Assembly: GCA_032251315.1 (NCBI GenBank)
Contig: JAVVEE010000008.1
Location: forward strand, 1-48,871
Origin: LH-M37 sp032251315
GTDB taxonomy: Bacteria > Pseudomonadota > Gammaproteobacteria > SZUA-229
DNA: 48,871 nt
Direction of reading: 5' to 3'
Of the stretch, positions 26,021 to 33,436 are shown one piece after another (positions within the stretch are counted from its first letter, which is position 1; every line of letters begins with the position of its first letter). The translations under genes and the position numbers were made by a program. The notes under the pieces were generated by a model. That model ran no database searches. It was not told where the DNA came from and saw only the letters and a list, made by a program, of their open reading frames with translations.

Positions 26021-26755
26021 ATGCGCTCCTTTCTCATTGCCTTGCAGTTTCTTACCGTGCTCCCCATCCGGATCAAGCAACAGCCGGACGCCGAAGCAAC
26101 CGGGCGCTCGTTGCTCTATTACCCGCTGGTCGGCCTGATGCTTGGCGCATTCCTTGCCGTGCCGGCATGGATGCTCGGTGACGCCGCCGCGCTCGTGGCC
26201 GCTGCGTTATTGCTCAGCCTCTGGGTAGCGGCGACCGGCGCACTGCACCTTGACGGCCTCGCCGACAGCGCTGATGCCTGGATCGGTGGTTTCGGTGATC
26301 GCGACAGAACGCTCGCGATCATGAAAGATCCTTATTGCGGCCCGGCGGCGGTGACCACCCTGGTTCTGGTGCTCCTGATTAAATTCACCGCACTTACCCA
26401 AATTATAGCGAACGGAAATTGGGCGATTCTTCTGGTAGTACCTGTTCTCGGCCGTAGCACGCTGATATTGCTTTTCCTCACCACCCCTTACGTCCGGGCG
26501 CATGGCCTGGGCAGCCTGCTCGCCGACCATCTTCCTCGCCACGCCTGCATAGCGGCTGTTTTTTTCACTGTGGTGACTGTGCTACTCATCAGCGGTGTGG
26601 CGGGATTTTGGCTGCTGCTTACCACGGCGGGCATATTGTTCATCCTGCGATGGCTCATGCAGCAGCGCCTCGGCGGCACCACTGGCGATACCGCCGGGGC
26701 GCTGGTTGAAATCACTGAAGCAGCCGTACTGGTGACCGCCGCATTGGTTTGGTAA
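26021..26755 (+). CDS. cobS: Adenosylcobinamide-GDP ribazoletransferase (cobalamin synthase)
   Basis: A 244-residue polytopic membrane enzyme that joins adenosylcobinamide-GDP and alpha-ribazole (phosphate), the final assembly step. The start at 26021 (MRSFLIALQFLTVLPI) is one base after the cobC stop; an upstream in-frame start at 25895 only covers cobC sequence. The acidic metal-binding motif LDGLADSADAW is present, as are IMKDPYCGPAAV and the C-terminal GDTAGALVEITEAAVL. It is the last gene of the operon and converges with ffh. Confidence 0.95.
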   Translation: MRSFLIALQFLTVLPIRIKQQPDAEATGRSLLYYPLVGLMLGAFLAVPAWMLGDAAALVAAALLLSLWVAATGALHLDGLADSADAWIGGFGDRDRTLAIMKDPYCGPAAVTTLVLVLLIKFTALTQIIANGNWAILLVVPVLGRSTLILLFLTTPYVRAHGLGSLLADHLPRHACIAAVFFTVVTVLLISGVAGFWLLLTTAGILFILRWLMQQRLGGTTGDTAGALVEITEAAVLVTAALVW

Positions 26756-26896
26756 TGATGGGCTGACAAAGTCAGCCGGGGGATGGGGCGTGGTTTGCAA
26801 ACAAATTCCAGGAAAACAAGGTTCGGAAACTACAGCAGCAGCGGGGCGGTGCCCCGACTCATTTCGATATCGAACTAACCTGTTTGTGCCAACAGG
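26756..26896. terminator. Hairpin cluster between cobS and ffh
   Basis: Three perfect short hairpins lie in 141 bases: GGCTGAC/GTCAGCC (26761-26777, loop AAA), CGGGGC/GCCCCG (26842-26856, loop GGT) and CCTGTT/AACAGG (26879-26896, loop TGTGCC), which touches the ffh stop. None has a long T run, so efficient intrinsic termination is not certain. Their number suggests they separate the two convergent transcripts. Confidence 0.45.
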
Positions 26897-28270
26897 CTAG
26901 AACCCCATGCCCCCGCCCGGCCCGCCCATGGGCATTTTCCCTTTCATGGCGTTCATCATCGACGCCATGCCGCCCTTGGACATTTTCTTCATCATCTTTT
27001 TCATCTGCAACTGCTGCTTCATCAGACGATTCACATCCTGCACCTGCAGGCCGCTGCCCTGGGCAATACGGCGTTTGCGCGAGCCTTTGATGATATCCGG
27101 GTACCTGCGCTCTTGCGGGGTCATCGAATTGACGATGGCGATCATGCGACGAATTTCACGATCATTAACCTGATTCTTGATTTTGTCGGACATGCCGCCC
27201 ATGCCCGGCATTTTGTCGATCAGGCCGCTCATACCGCCCATACTCTGCATCTGCTCAAACTGCTCTTTGAGGTCATTAAAGTCGAAACTCTTGCCTTTCT
27301 TGAGTTTTTTCGCCAGCTTTTCGGCCTTGGCGTGATCGACCTTGGCATGCATATCCTCGACCAGCGAAAGCACATCGCCCATATCCAGAATACGTGAAGC
27401 CACGCGATCGGGGTGGAAGGGTTCCAACGCATCCACCTTCTCGCCGACCCCCATAAACTTGATGGGTTTGCCGGTGATCTGGCGAATCGAGAGCGCGGCA
27501 CCGCCACGGGCATCACCGTCGGTCTTGGTCAGTATCACCCCGGTTAAGGGCAGCGCCTGATCGAAAACCTGCGCGGTGTTAGCGGCATCCTGGCCGGTCA
27601 TGCTGTCGACCACGAACAGGGTTTCCACCGGATTGACCGCCGCATGGATCTGCTGGATCTCGGCCATCATTTCAGCATCGATATGCAGGCGGCCGGCGGT
27701 ATCGACCAGCACCACATCGATGTGATGATTGCGGGCGTAGTCCACCGCGGCGCGGGCAATGTCGACCGGTTTCTGCTCAATGTTGCTGGGGAAAAATTCA
27801 GCCCCGACCTGAGCCGCCAGGGTTTTCAGCTGCTCGATCGCCGCCGGGCGGTAAATATCACAGCTCACTACCAGCGTTTTCTTTTTCTCACGTTCCTGCA
27901 GCAGTTTGGCGAGTTTGGCAACGGTGGTGGTTTTACCCGCCCCCTGCAAGCCGGCCATCAGAATAACGGCGGGCGGCTGCACCGCCAGATTGAGCTTCTC
28001 GTTCTGCTCGCCCATCACCTTGATGAGTTCCTGCTGGACGATACTGATGAACACCTGACCCGGTTTCAGGCTGGTCAGCACCTCCTCGCCCAGCGCGCGC
28101 TGCTTGACCTCGTCGATAAATGTGCGCACCACGGGGAGCGCAACATCGGCTTCGAGCAGCGCCCGGCGTACATCGCGCAGCGTGTCTTCTATATTGGCTT
28201 CGGTTAATCGGCCCTGCCCGCGTAGTTTCTGGGCGGTGGAGGCCAGACGTTCACTGAGTCCGTCAAACAT
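26897..28270 (-). CDS. ffh: Signal recognition particle protein Ffh (SRP54)
   Basis: A 457-residue SRP GTPase that targets nascent membrane proteins to FtsY and the translocon. Domains in order: N (four-helix; 1-90), G with AGLQGAGKTTTVAKLAKLL, VDTAGRLHID and TKTDGDARGG, then the methionine-rich M domain that binds 4.5S RNA and signal peptides (MKKMMKKMSKGGMASMM near the C-terminus, SGLQVQDVNRLMKQ before). Length is standard. It no longer adjoins rpsP, its usual downstream neighbour. Confidence 0.98.
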   Translation of the reverse strand: MFDGLSERLASTAQKLRGQGRLTEANIEDTLRDVRRALLEADVALPVVRTFIDEVKQRALGEEVLTSLKPGQVFISIVQQELIKVMGEQNEKLNLAVQPPAVILMAGLQGAGKTTTVAKLAKLLQEREKKKTLVVSCDIYRPAAIEQLKTLAAQVGAEFFPSNIEQKPVDIARAAVDYARNHHIDVVLVDTAGRLHIDAEMMAEIQQIHAAVNPVETLFVVDSMTGQDAANTAQVFDQALPLTGVILTKTDGDARGGAALSIRQITGKPIKFMGVGEKVDALEPFHPDRVASRILDMGDVLSLVEDMHAKVDHAKAEKLAKKLKKGKSFDFNDLKEQFEQMQSMGGMSGLIDKMPGMGGMSDKIKNQVNDREIRRMIAIVNSMTPQERRYPDIIKGSRKRRIAQGSGLQVQDVNRLMKQQLQMKKMMKKMSKGGMASMMNAMKGKMPMGGPGGGMGF

Positions 28271-28538
28271 GGTTCACCTGAAATATTGCATAAATGGAAT
28301 TTGGTCCATTTTATAGGACCGGACAAATAAAAGATTATAACTTAAAACGGTCGCGCCTCCTTTGGCAATGCCTCCGCTGCATCCAGAAACACGGATTTTC
28401 ATTAATCACCTTTATGCTCGTTTCTGTTTTTGCCACTTGATGCTAACATGGCCGCCATTAAACAACCGACCAGGTCGCGCATTATAGCTTTTGTGGCCGT
28501 TGCCGTAATCACAAATATTTGCGTAATTATAGACAAAC
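28271..28538. other. Divergent intergenic region between ffh and ypjD
   Basis: 268 bases with no supported gene. On the ffh strand TATAAA (complement of about 28307-28312) lies inside an inverted repeat GGTCC/GGACC and could be a -10 element, with another TATAAT further upstream. On the + strand an AT-rich TAATTATAG just before the ypjD start, with TTGCCG 18 bases upstream (28500-28505), is a weak promoter candidate. Confidence 0.35.
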
Positions 28539-29345
28539 ATGAATATAACTTTTGCAGCACTCACCGCGACTACACTCTACATCCTCTGCACGCTCGGTAT
28601 TTTTCTGCGTCTGAAACAACACCCGGCCTTTAAAAATCTGAATAAACCGTTACTGCTGGCACCGGGTTTTCTGGCAGTAGCCATGCACGGCTTCCTGCTC
28701 TACACCACCATCATTACCCCCATCGGCATCAGTTTTGGTTTTTACAGCAGCCTGTCTCTGATCAGCGCCAGTATTACCCTGCTGATCCTGTTTTCATCGT
28801 TAAGACACCCGATTGAAATACTGGCCATCGTGGTTATACCAATAGCCGTGCTGACCATTATTCTGGACAGCCTGCAATCAACCGGTCATTTCATTATGGT
28901 ATCCGACTCCAGCGGACTGCTGTTCCACATCATCAGCTCGATTATCGCCTACAGCATTCTCGGGCTTGCCGCCGCCTATGCCATCATGCTTTCGATACAG
29001 AACCGTTTTTTACACCGGCATCAACCGGGCGGTTTTATTCGACTTCTGCCACCGTTAACCACCATGGAATCGTTGCTGTTTGAAACCATTACCATTGGCT
29101 TTGCCTGCCTGAGCATCTCCCTGCTCAGCGGCTTTATTTTTATCGATGATATTTTCGCCCAGCATCTGGTGCACAAAACCGTGCTTTCGATTCTCGCCTG
29201 GTTTGTGTTTGCCATCCTGCTGTTCGGACACCGCTTTATCGGCTGGCGTGGACGCACCGCCATCCGCTGGACACTGGGGGGATTTTTTAGTCTGATGCTG
29301 GCCTATTTCGGCAGCAAGTTCGTCCTGGAAATACTGCTAAACTAA
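28539..29345 (+). CDS. ypjD: CcsA-like cytochrome c assembly family membrane protein (YpjD)
   Basis: A 268-residue inner membrane protein with about eight hydrophobic segments and the CcsA/CcmC-like core around FHIISSIIAYSILGLAAAYA. Homologues of this length sit next to ffh throughout gammaproteobacteria. Sequence similarity to heme-handling CcsA is known for the family, but its exact role in YpjD proteins is not settled. It is divergent from ffh and precedes the CorB-like gene by 63 bases. Confidence 0.9.
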   Translation: MNITFAALTATTLYILCTLGIFLRLKQHPAFKNLNKPLLLAPGFLAVAMHGFLLYTTIITPIGISFGFYSSLSLISASITLLILFSSLRHPIEILAIVVIPIAVLTIILDSLQSTGHFIMVSDSSGLLFHIISSIIAYSILGLAAAYAIMLSIQNRFLHRHQPGGFIRLLPPLTTMESLLFETITIGFACLSISLLSGFIFIDDIFAQHLVHKTVLSILAWFVFAILLFGHRFIGWRGRTAIRWTLGGFFSLMLAYFGSKFVLEILLN

Positions 29346-29408
29346 AATTCGGCTGCCACCGACCACCCTACATAAACAGCCCCGTTAGCAATAGAGAGAA
29401 CTTAATTC

Positions 29409-30728
29409 TTGAACGATATCTCAACCGATATTCTGCTGCTCATCCTTTTTTTGCTGATTCTGATGTCCGCCTTTTTCTCCGGCTCGGAAACGGCACTGAT
29501 GACCCTGAACCGCTATCGCTTAAAACATCTGGCCGATGAGGGCCATCGCGGCGCCAAACTGGCCAGTCGGCTGTTGCAGCGACCGGATCGTCTGCTGGGC
29601 CTGATCCTGCTCGGCAACAACTTCGTCAACATTCTGGCCACAGCACTGGCGACCATTATTTTCATTCGTGTTTTCGGTGATGCCAGCATCGCCATTCTCA
29701 CCATTGTGCTGACGCTGGTGGTGCTAATCTTTGCCGAGGTCACGCCCAAAACCCTGGCGGCGCTCAAACCGGAAAAGGTGGCTTTTATCGCCGCTTACCT
29801 CTACACGCCGTTACTGAAAATCCTTTATCCCTTTGTCTGGATGATCAATGCCATTGCCAACCGCCTGCTGGCATTGTTCGGTGTGCATGCGTCGGAAGGC
29901 AAAACAGAAACTCTCAGCGCCGATGAATTTCGCGCGGTAGTTCATGAGACCAGACATTTTATCCCTGATCAACATTCCAAAATGCTGCTGCGCATTCTTG
30001 ACCTTGAAGATACCAGCGTTGAAGACATTATGATTCCGCGCAATGAGATTACCGGCATCGACCTCACCGATGACTGGAAAAATATTGAACGGCAGATCAC
30101 TCACAGCCAGCGCACCCGGGTTCCGGTCTATCATGACAGTATCGACAATATTGTCGGGGTGCTGCATCTGCGCAAGGTGCTGCATCTGCTGGCGCGAGGT
30201 GAACTGAATATAGAGAGCGTCAACTCCCTCATTCGCAAAGCCTATTTCATTCCCGCCGGTACTTCCCTGACCCGGCAACTACTCAATTTCCAGAAGAAAA
30301 AAAGACGCTCCGCACTGGTGGTCGATGAATACGGCAGCATTCAGGGGCTGGTCACGCTGGAAGATATTCTGGAAGAGATTGTCGGCAGATTCACCACCGA
30401 TTCGCCCACCCGCAATTTTGATATTCGCCCCCAGGAAAACGGCAGCTACCTCATCGACGGCGGTGCCCACATCCGTGAAATCAATCGCAGCATGGGCTGG
30501 TCTTTGCCTCTGGGCGGCCCCAAGACATTGAACGGACTGATTCTGGAACACCTGGAGATGATCCCCGAACCCGGCACCAGCGTATTGATCAACAACTATT
30601 CGATTGAAATCATGCGCACCAGCAATAACACCGTGCAGACAGTGCGCATACGGCCATTAGCCAAAAAGAACGAAGAGCCAGAGAAGCATGATGAACATGG
30701 CGAAGACACTGACCAGATGAATAACTAA
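29409..30728 (+). CDS. HlyC/CorC (CNNM/CorB) family transporter
   Basis: A 439-residue protein with an N-terminal DUF21 (CNNM) membrane domain of about three to four helices (1-190), a CBS pair (about 195-330: DIMIPRNEITGID, LVTLEDILEEIVG) and a C-terminal CorC_HlyC domain. The family includes CorB/CorC, linked to magnesium and cobalt transport, and is a common ffh-ypjD neighbour. Start is TTG at 29409; the next Met lies 18 residues in, inside the first membrane helix, so TTG is needed. The stop is 1 base before radA. Confidence 0.92.
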   Translation: MNDISTDILLLILFLLILMSAFFSGSETALMTLNRYRLKHLADEGHRGAKLASRLLQRPDRLLGLILLGNNFVNILATALATIIFIRVFGDASIAILTIVLTLVVLIFAEVTPKTLAALKPEKVAFIAAYLYTPLLKILYPFVWMINAIANRLLALFGVHASEGKTETLSADEFRAVVHETRHFIPDQHSKMLLRILDLEDTSVEDIMIPRNEITGIDLTDDWKNIERQITHSQRTRVPVYHDSIDNIVGVLHLRKVLHLLARGELNIESVNSLIRKAYFIPAGTSLTRQLLNFQKKKRRSALVVDEYGSIQGLVTLEDILEEIVGRFTTDSPTRNFDIRPQENGSYLIDGGAHIREINRSMGWSLPLGGPKTLNGLILEHLEMIPEPGTSVLINNYSIEIMRTSNNTVQTVRIRPLAKKNEEPEKHDEHGEDTDQMNN

Positions 30729-32102
30729 ATGGCCAAATCAAAACTTCTTTATGTATGCAGCAGCTGCGGCACCAGCCATTCCAAATGGGCCGGGCAATGC
30801 GGTGACTGCGGCGAATGGAACTGCATGACCGAAAGCCTTTCGGTGGCGGGCGACAAGCGCTCGGGCTTCGCCGGCAAAAGCAAAACCACCGCCCACATTT
30901 ATCGTCTGGAAGACATACAAATGGAGGCCGAAGCGCGCACCTCCACCGGCATCGGTGAGCTTGACCGGGTGCTGGGCGGCGGCCTGGTGCACGGCTCGGT
31001 CACCCTGATCGGCGGCGACCCCGGCATCGGCAAATCCACCCTGTTAACGCAGACGCTGGCGGCCATCGCCAACGACCTGCCCAGCCTGTACGTCACCGGC
31101 GAGGAATCGCTGCAACAGGTCAGCCTGCGTGCCAGGCGCCTCGGGCTGGCGGGAAGAGGGCTGCAACTGCTCTCCGAAACCTGCGTTGAAAGCATCATCA
31201 TGCTGGCCTCCAGGGAAAAACCCCGGGTCATAGTGATCGACTCCATCCAGACCATCTACACAGAGACCCTGCAATCCGCTCCGGGGGGCGTGGCCCAGGT
31301 GCGTGAAAGCGCCGCGCAGCTGGTGCGCTTCGCCAAACACACCGGCACCTCACTGTTTCTGGTCGGCCACGTCACCAAGGAGGGTACGCTTGCCGGCCCC
31401 CGCGTTCTGGAGCACATGGTCGATACCGTGCTCTATTTCGAGGGCGACCCCGGCGAGCGCTACCGCATGATCCGTGCGGTCAAGAACCGCTTTGGCGCGG
31501 TCAACGAACTCGGCGTGTTCGCCATGACCGAAGAGGGGCTGAAAACCGTTAACAACCCCTCGGCGATCTTCCTCTCGCGGCACGAAAAACCGGTGCCCGG
31601 CAGCATCATCACCGTCACCCGCGAAGGCAGCCGCCCCATGCTGGTGGAATTGCAGGCGCTGGTGGACGACAGCCACAGCGCCAACCCGCGCCGGGTCAGT
31701 CTGGGCATGGATCCCAATCGTCTGAACATGCTGCTGGCGGTGATGCATCGCCACGGCGGCATCGCCATGTACGATCAGGACGTGTTTATTAATGTCGTCG
31801 GCGGGGTGCGCCTCACCGAGACCTGTGCCGACACTGCGCTGCTGCTTGCTGCCCTCTCCAGTTTCAGAAACCGCGCCCTGCCCACCGACACCTTTACCTT
31901 TGGCGAAATCGGCCTGGCCGGTGAAATCCGCCCGGTCTCCAACGGCCAGGAACGCCTGCGCGAAGCCGCCAAACACGGCTTCAAGGTGGCGATTATTCCC
32001 AAGGCCAATATGCCCCGCAAGAACGACGTCATCGAGGGCCTGAAAATCATCCCGGTACAGCGCATCAGCGAACTGATGGAAGCGGCGATTTCCATCAGCT
32101 GA
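30729..32102 (+). CDS. radA: DNA repair protein RadA
   Basis: A 457-residue RecA-like helicase that assists branch migration in recombination. Domains: C4 zinc finger (VCSSCGTSHSKWAGQCGDC, 9-27), RecA core with Walker A GGDPGIGKST and the RadA-specific VKNRFG motif, and a C-terminal Lon-protease-like domain lacking proteolytic residues. It begins right after the CorB-like stop, so they are probably co-transcribed. Confidence 0.97.
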   Translation: MAKSKLLYVCSSCGTSHSKWAGQCGDCGEWNCMTESLSVAGDKRSGFAGKSKTTAHIYRLEDIQMEAEARTSTGIGELDRVLGGGLVHGSVTLIGGDPGIGKSTLLTQTLAAIANDLPSLYVTGEESLQQVSLRARRLGLAGRGLQLLSETCVESIIMLASREKPRVIVIDSIQTIYTETLQSAPGGVAQVRESAAQLVRFAKHTGTSLFLVGHVTKEGTLAGPRVLEHMVDTVLYFEGDPGERYRMIRAVKNRFGAVNELGVFAMTEEGLKTVNNPSAIFLSRHEKPVPGSIITVTREGSRPMLVELQALVDDSHSANPRRVSLGMDPNRLNMLLAVMHRHGGIAMYDQDVFINVVGGVRLTETCADTALLLAALSSFRNRALPTDTFTFGEIGLAGEIRPVSNGQERLREAAKHGFKVAIIPKANMPRKNDVIEGLKIIPVQRISELMEAAISIS

Positions 32103-32164
32103 GTATTTCCATGCGCTATTTTTTCGCATCATTCGGGTTTTTCGCGGACTAATTTAGCCTGATT

Positions 32165-32230
32165 GTATTCAGTGCTTTTTTACCGTCCGGACAAAAAATA
32201 TACATCCGGTAAAGCACTCAGTTAGAATAC
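32165..32230. repeat. Long imperfect inverted repeat upstream of xseB
   Basis: The arms are GTATTC-AGTGC-TTTTTT-ACCG (32165-32185) and CGGT-AAA-GCACT (32207-32218) plus GAATAC (32225-32230). The inner 12 bp pair except for a 3-base T bulge, the outer 6 bp pair perfectly, and 21 bases form the loop. There is a T run within the left arm rather than after the stem. It might act as terminator for radA, as an RNA structure, or as an operator; I cannot choose. Confidence 0.55.
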
Positions 32231-32237
32231 AGTCCTT

Positions 32238-32265
32238 ATTTAATAGACATCATTTAATAGACACC
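32238..32265 (+). repeat. Tandem 14-bp direct repeat before xseB
   Basis: ATTTAATAGACATC is followed directly by ATTTAATAGACACC (13 of 14 identical). It ends 23 bases before the xseB ATG and may overlap promoter or operator sequences. Function is unknown. Confidence 0.6.
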
Positions 32266-32288
32266 CACATCTGTCCGAGGCGCCCTCC

Positions 32289-32519
32289 ATGGCCAAGAAA
32301 AAGATCAATTTTGAACAGTCACTGTCCCAACTTGAAACCCTGGTTGAAGAAATGGAACAGGGTGACCTGAATCTGGAGGAGGCCTTAAGCCGTTTCGAAA
32401 AAGGCATCAGCCTGACCTCCGAATGCCAGCAGGCCTTGCAGAGCGCCGAGCTTAAAGTTCAGGAACTGATAGAGAAAAACGGCAAAGTTCTGGAAAAAGA
32501 CTTCGAACTAAAGGACTGA
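32289..32519 (+). CDS. xseB: Exodeoxyribonuclease VII small subunit
   Basis: A 76-residue helical protein with the XseB pattern INFEQSLSQLETLVEEMEQG and LNLEEALSRFEKGI. It binds XseA to form the nuclease that degrades single-stranded DNA. xseA is not in the window. It is followed after 12 bases by ispA and then dxs, the classical gammaproteobacterial order. Confidence 0.96.
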   Translation: MAKKKINFEQSLSQLETLVEEMEQGDLNLEEALSRFEKGISLTSECQQALQSAELKVQELIEKNGKVLEKDFELKD

Positions 32520-32531
32520 CCCGGAACACCG

Positions 32532-33434
32532 ATGCCCCATTCCAGTCAGCTACAGTCTTTTATGCAACATTACCGGCAGCGGGTTAATCTCGCCCTGGAA
32601 AATCACCTGAGACTGATGCCTGCCGCCGAGCTGAAACTGGGCGAAGCCATGCATTATTCACTGACCGGTGACGGCAAACGCATCCGTCCGGTGCTGGTTT
32701 ATGCCGCGGGCATGGCTACCGGAGCCCATGCAGATCTGCTGGATATTCCCGCCTGCGCCGTCGAAATGATCCACGCCTACTCACTCATCCACGATGATTT
32801 ACCCGCCATGGATGATGATGATCTGCGTCGTGGCCGTGCCACCTGTCACAAAGCCTTCGACGAAGCCACCGCCATTCTGGCGGGAGATGCACTGCAATCC
32901 CTGGCTTTTGAAGTTCTGGGCGACGCTAGCACTCCCGGCCTGTCCGGCGAGCAACGTTTGAAAATGATCACGCAACTGGCCACCGCCACCGGCGCGCGGG
33001 GCATGACCGGCGGGCAGGCCATTGATCTGGCTGCGGTCGGCAATGAGCTTTCTCTACAGCAGCTGGAGGCCATGCACAGCCTCAAAACCGGCGCCCTGAT
33101 TCGCGCCAGCGCCATGCTGGGCGGCCTGTGCAACCCCGAAATCAGCGCTGATGAACTGGCTATGCTCGACCGCTATGCGCATTGCATCGGACTCTGTTTC
33201 CAGATACAGGATGACATTCTTGACGTCACCAGCGACACCGCCACCCTGGGCAAAACCCAGGGCTCGGATCAGAAACTCGACAAGCCGACCTACCCCGCCA
33301 TTCTTGGTCTGGACGCGGCCGGACAGCGCGCCCGGGAACAGCACAATCAGGCCATCGAACACCTTGCCCCACTGGGCGAAAAAGCCGACACCCTGCGCTG
33401 GATCGCCGATTACATTATCGAGAGAAACTTCTGA
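32532..33434 (+). CDS. ispA: Farnesyl diphosphate synthase
   Basis: A 300-residue trans-prenyltransferase making FPP from IPP and DMAPP/GPP. The first Asp-rich motif is HDDLPAMDDDDLRRG and the second is QDDILDVTSD; the GKRIRP and GGQAIDL motifs are also visible. It sits between xseB and dxs; the stop is 2 bases before the dxs start. Confidence 0.96.
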   Translation: MPHSSQLQSFMQHYRQRVNLALENHLRLMPAAELKLGEAMHYSLTGDGKRIRPVLVYAAGMATGAHADLLDIPACAVEMIHAYSLIHDDLPAMDDDDLRRGRATCHKAFDEATAILAGDALQSLAFEVLGDASTPGLSGEQRLKMITQLATATGARGMTGGQAIDLAAVGNELSLQQLEAMHSLKTGALIRASAMLGGLCNPEISADELAMLDRYAHCIGLCFQIQDDILDVTSDTATLGKTQGSDQKLDKPTYPAILGLDAAGQRAREQHNQAIEHLAPLGEKADTLRWIADYIIERNF

Positions 33435-33436
33435 TT

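Noticed and set aside
31350..32132. - strand 260-codon frame opposite radA
   Set aside because: Antisense to conserved RadA motifs; His/Gly/Gln-rich composition typical of a shadow frame.
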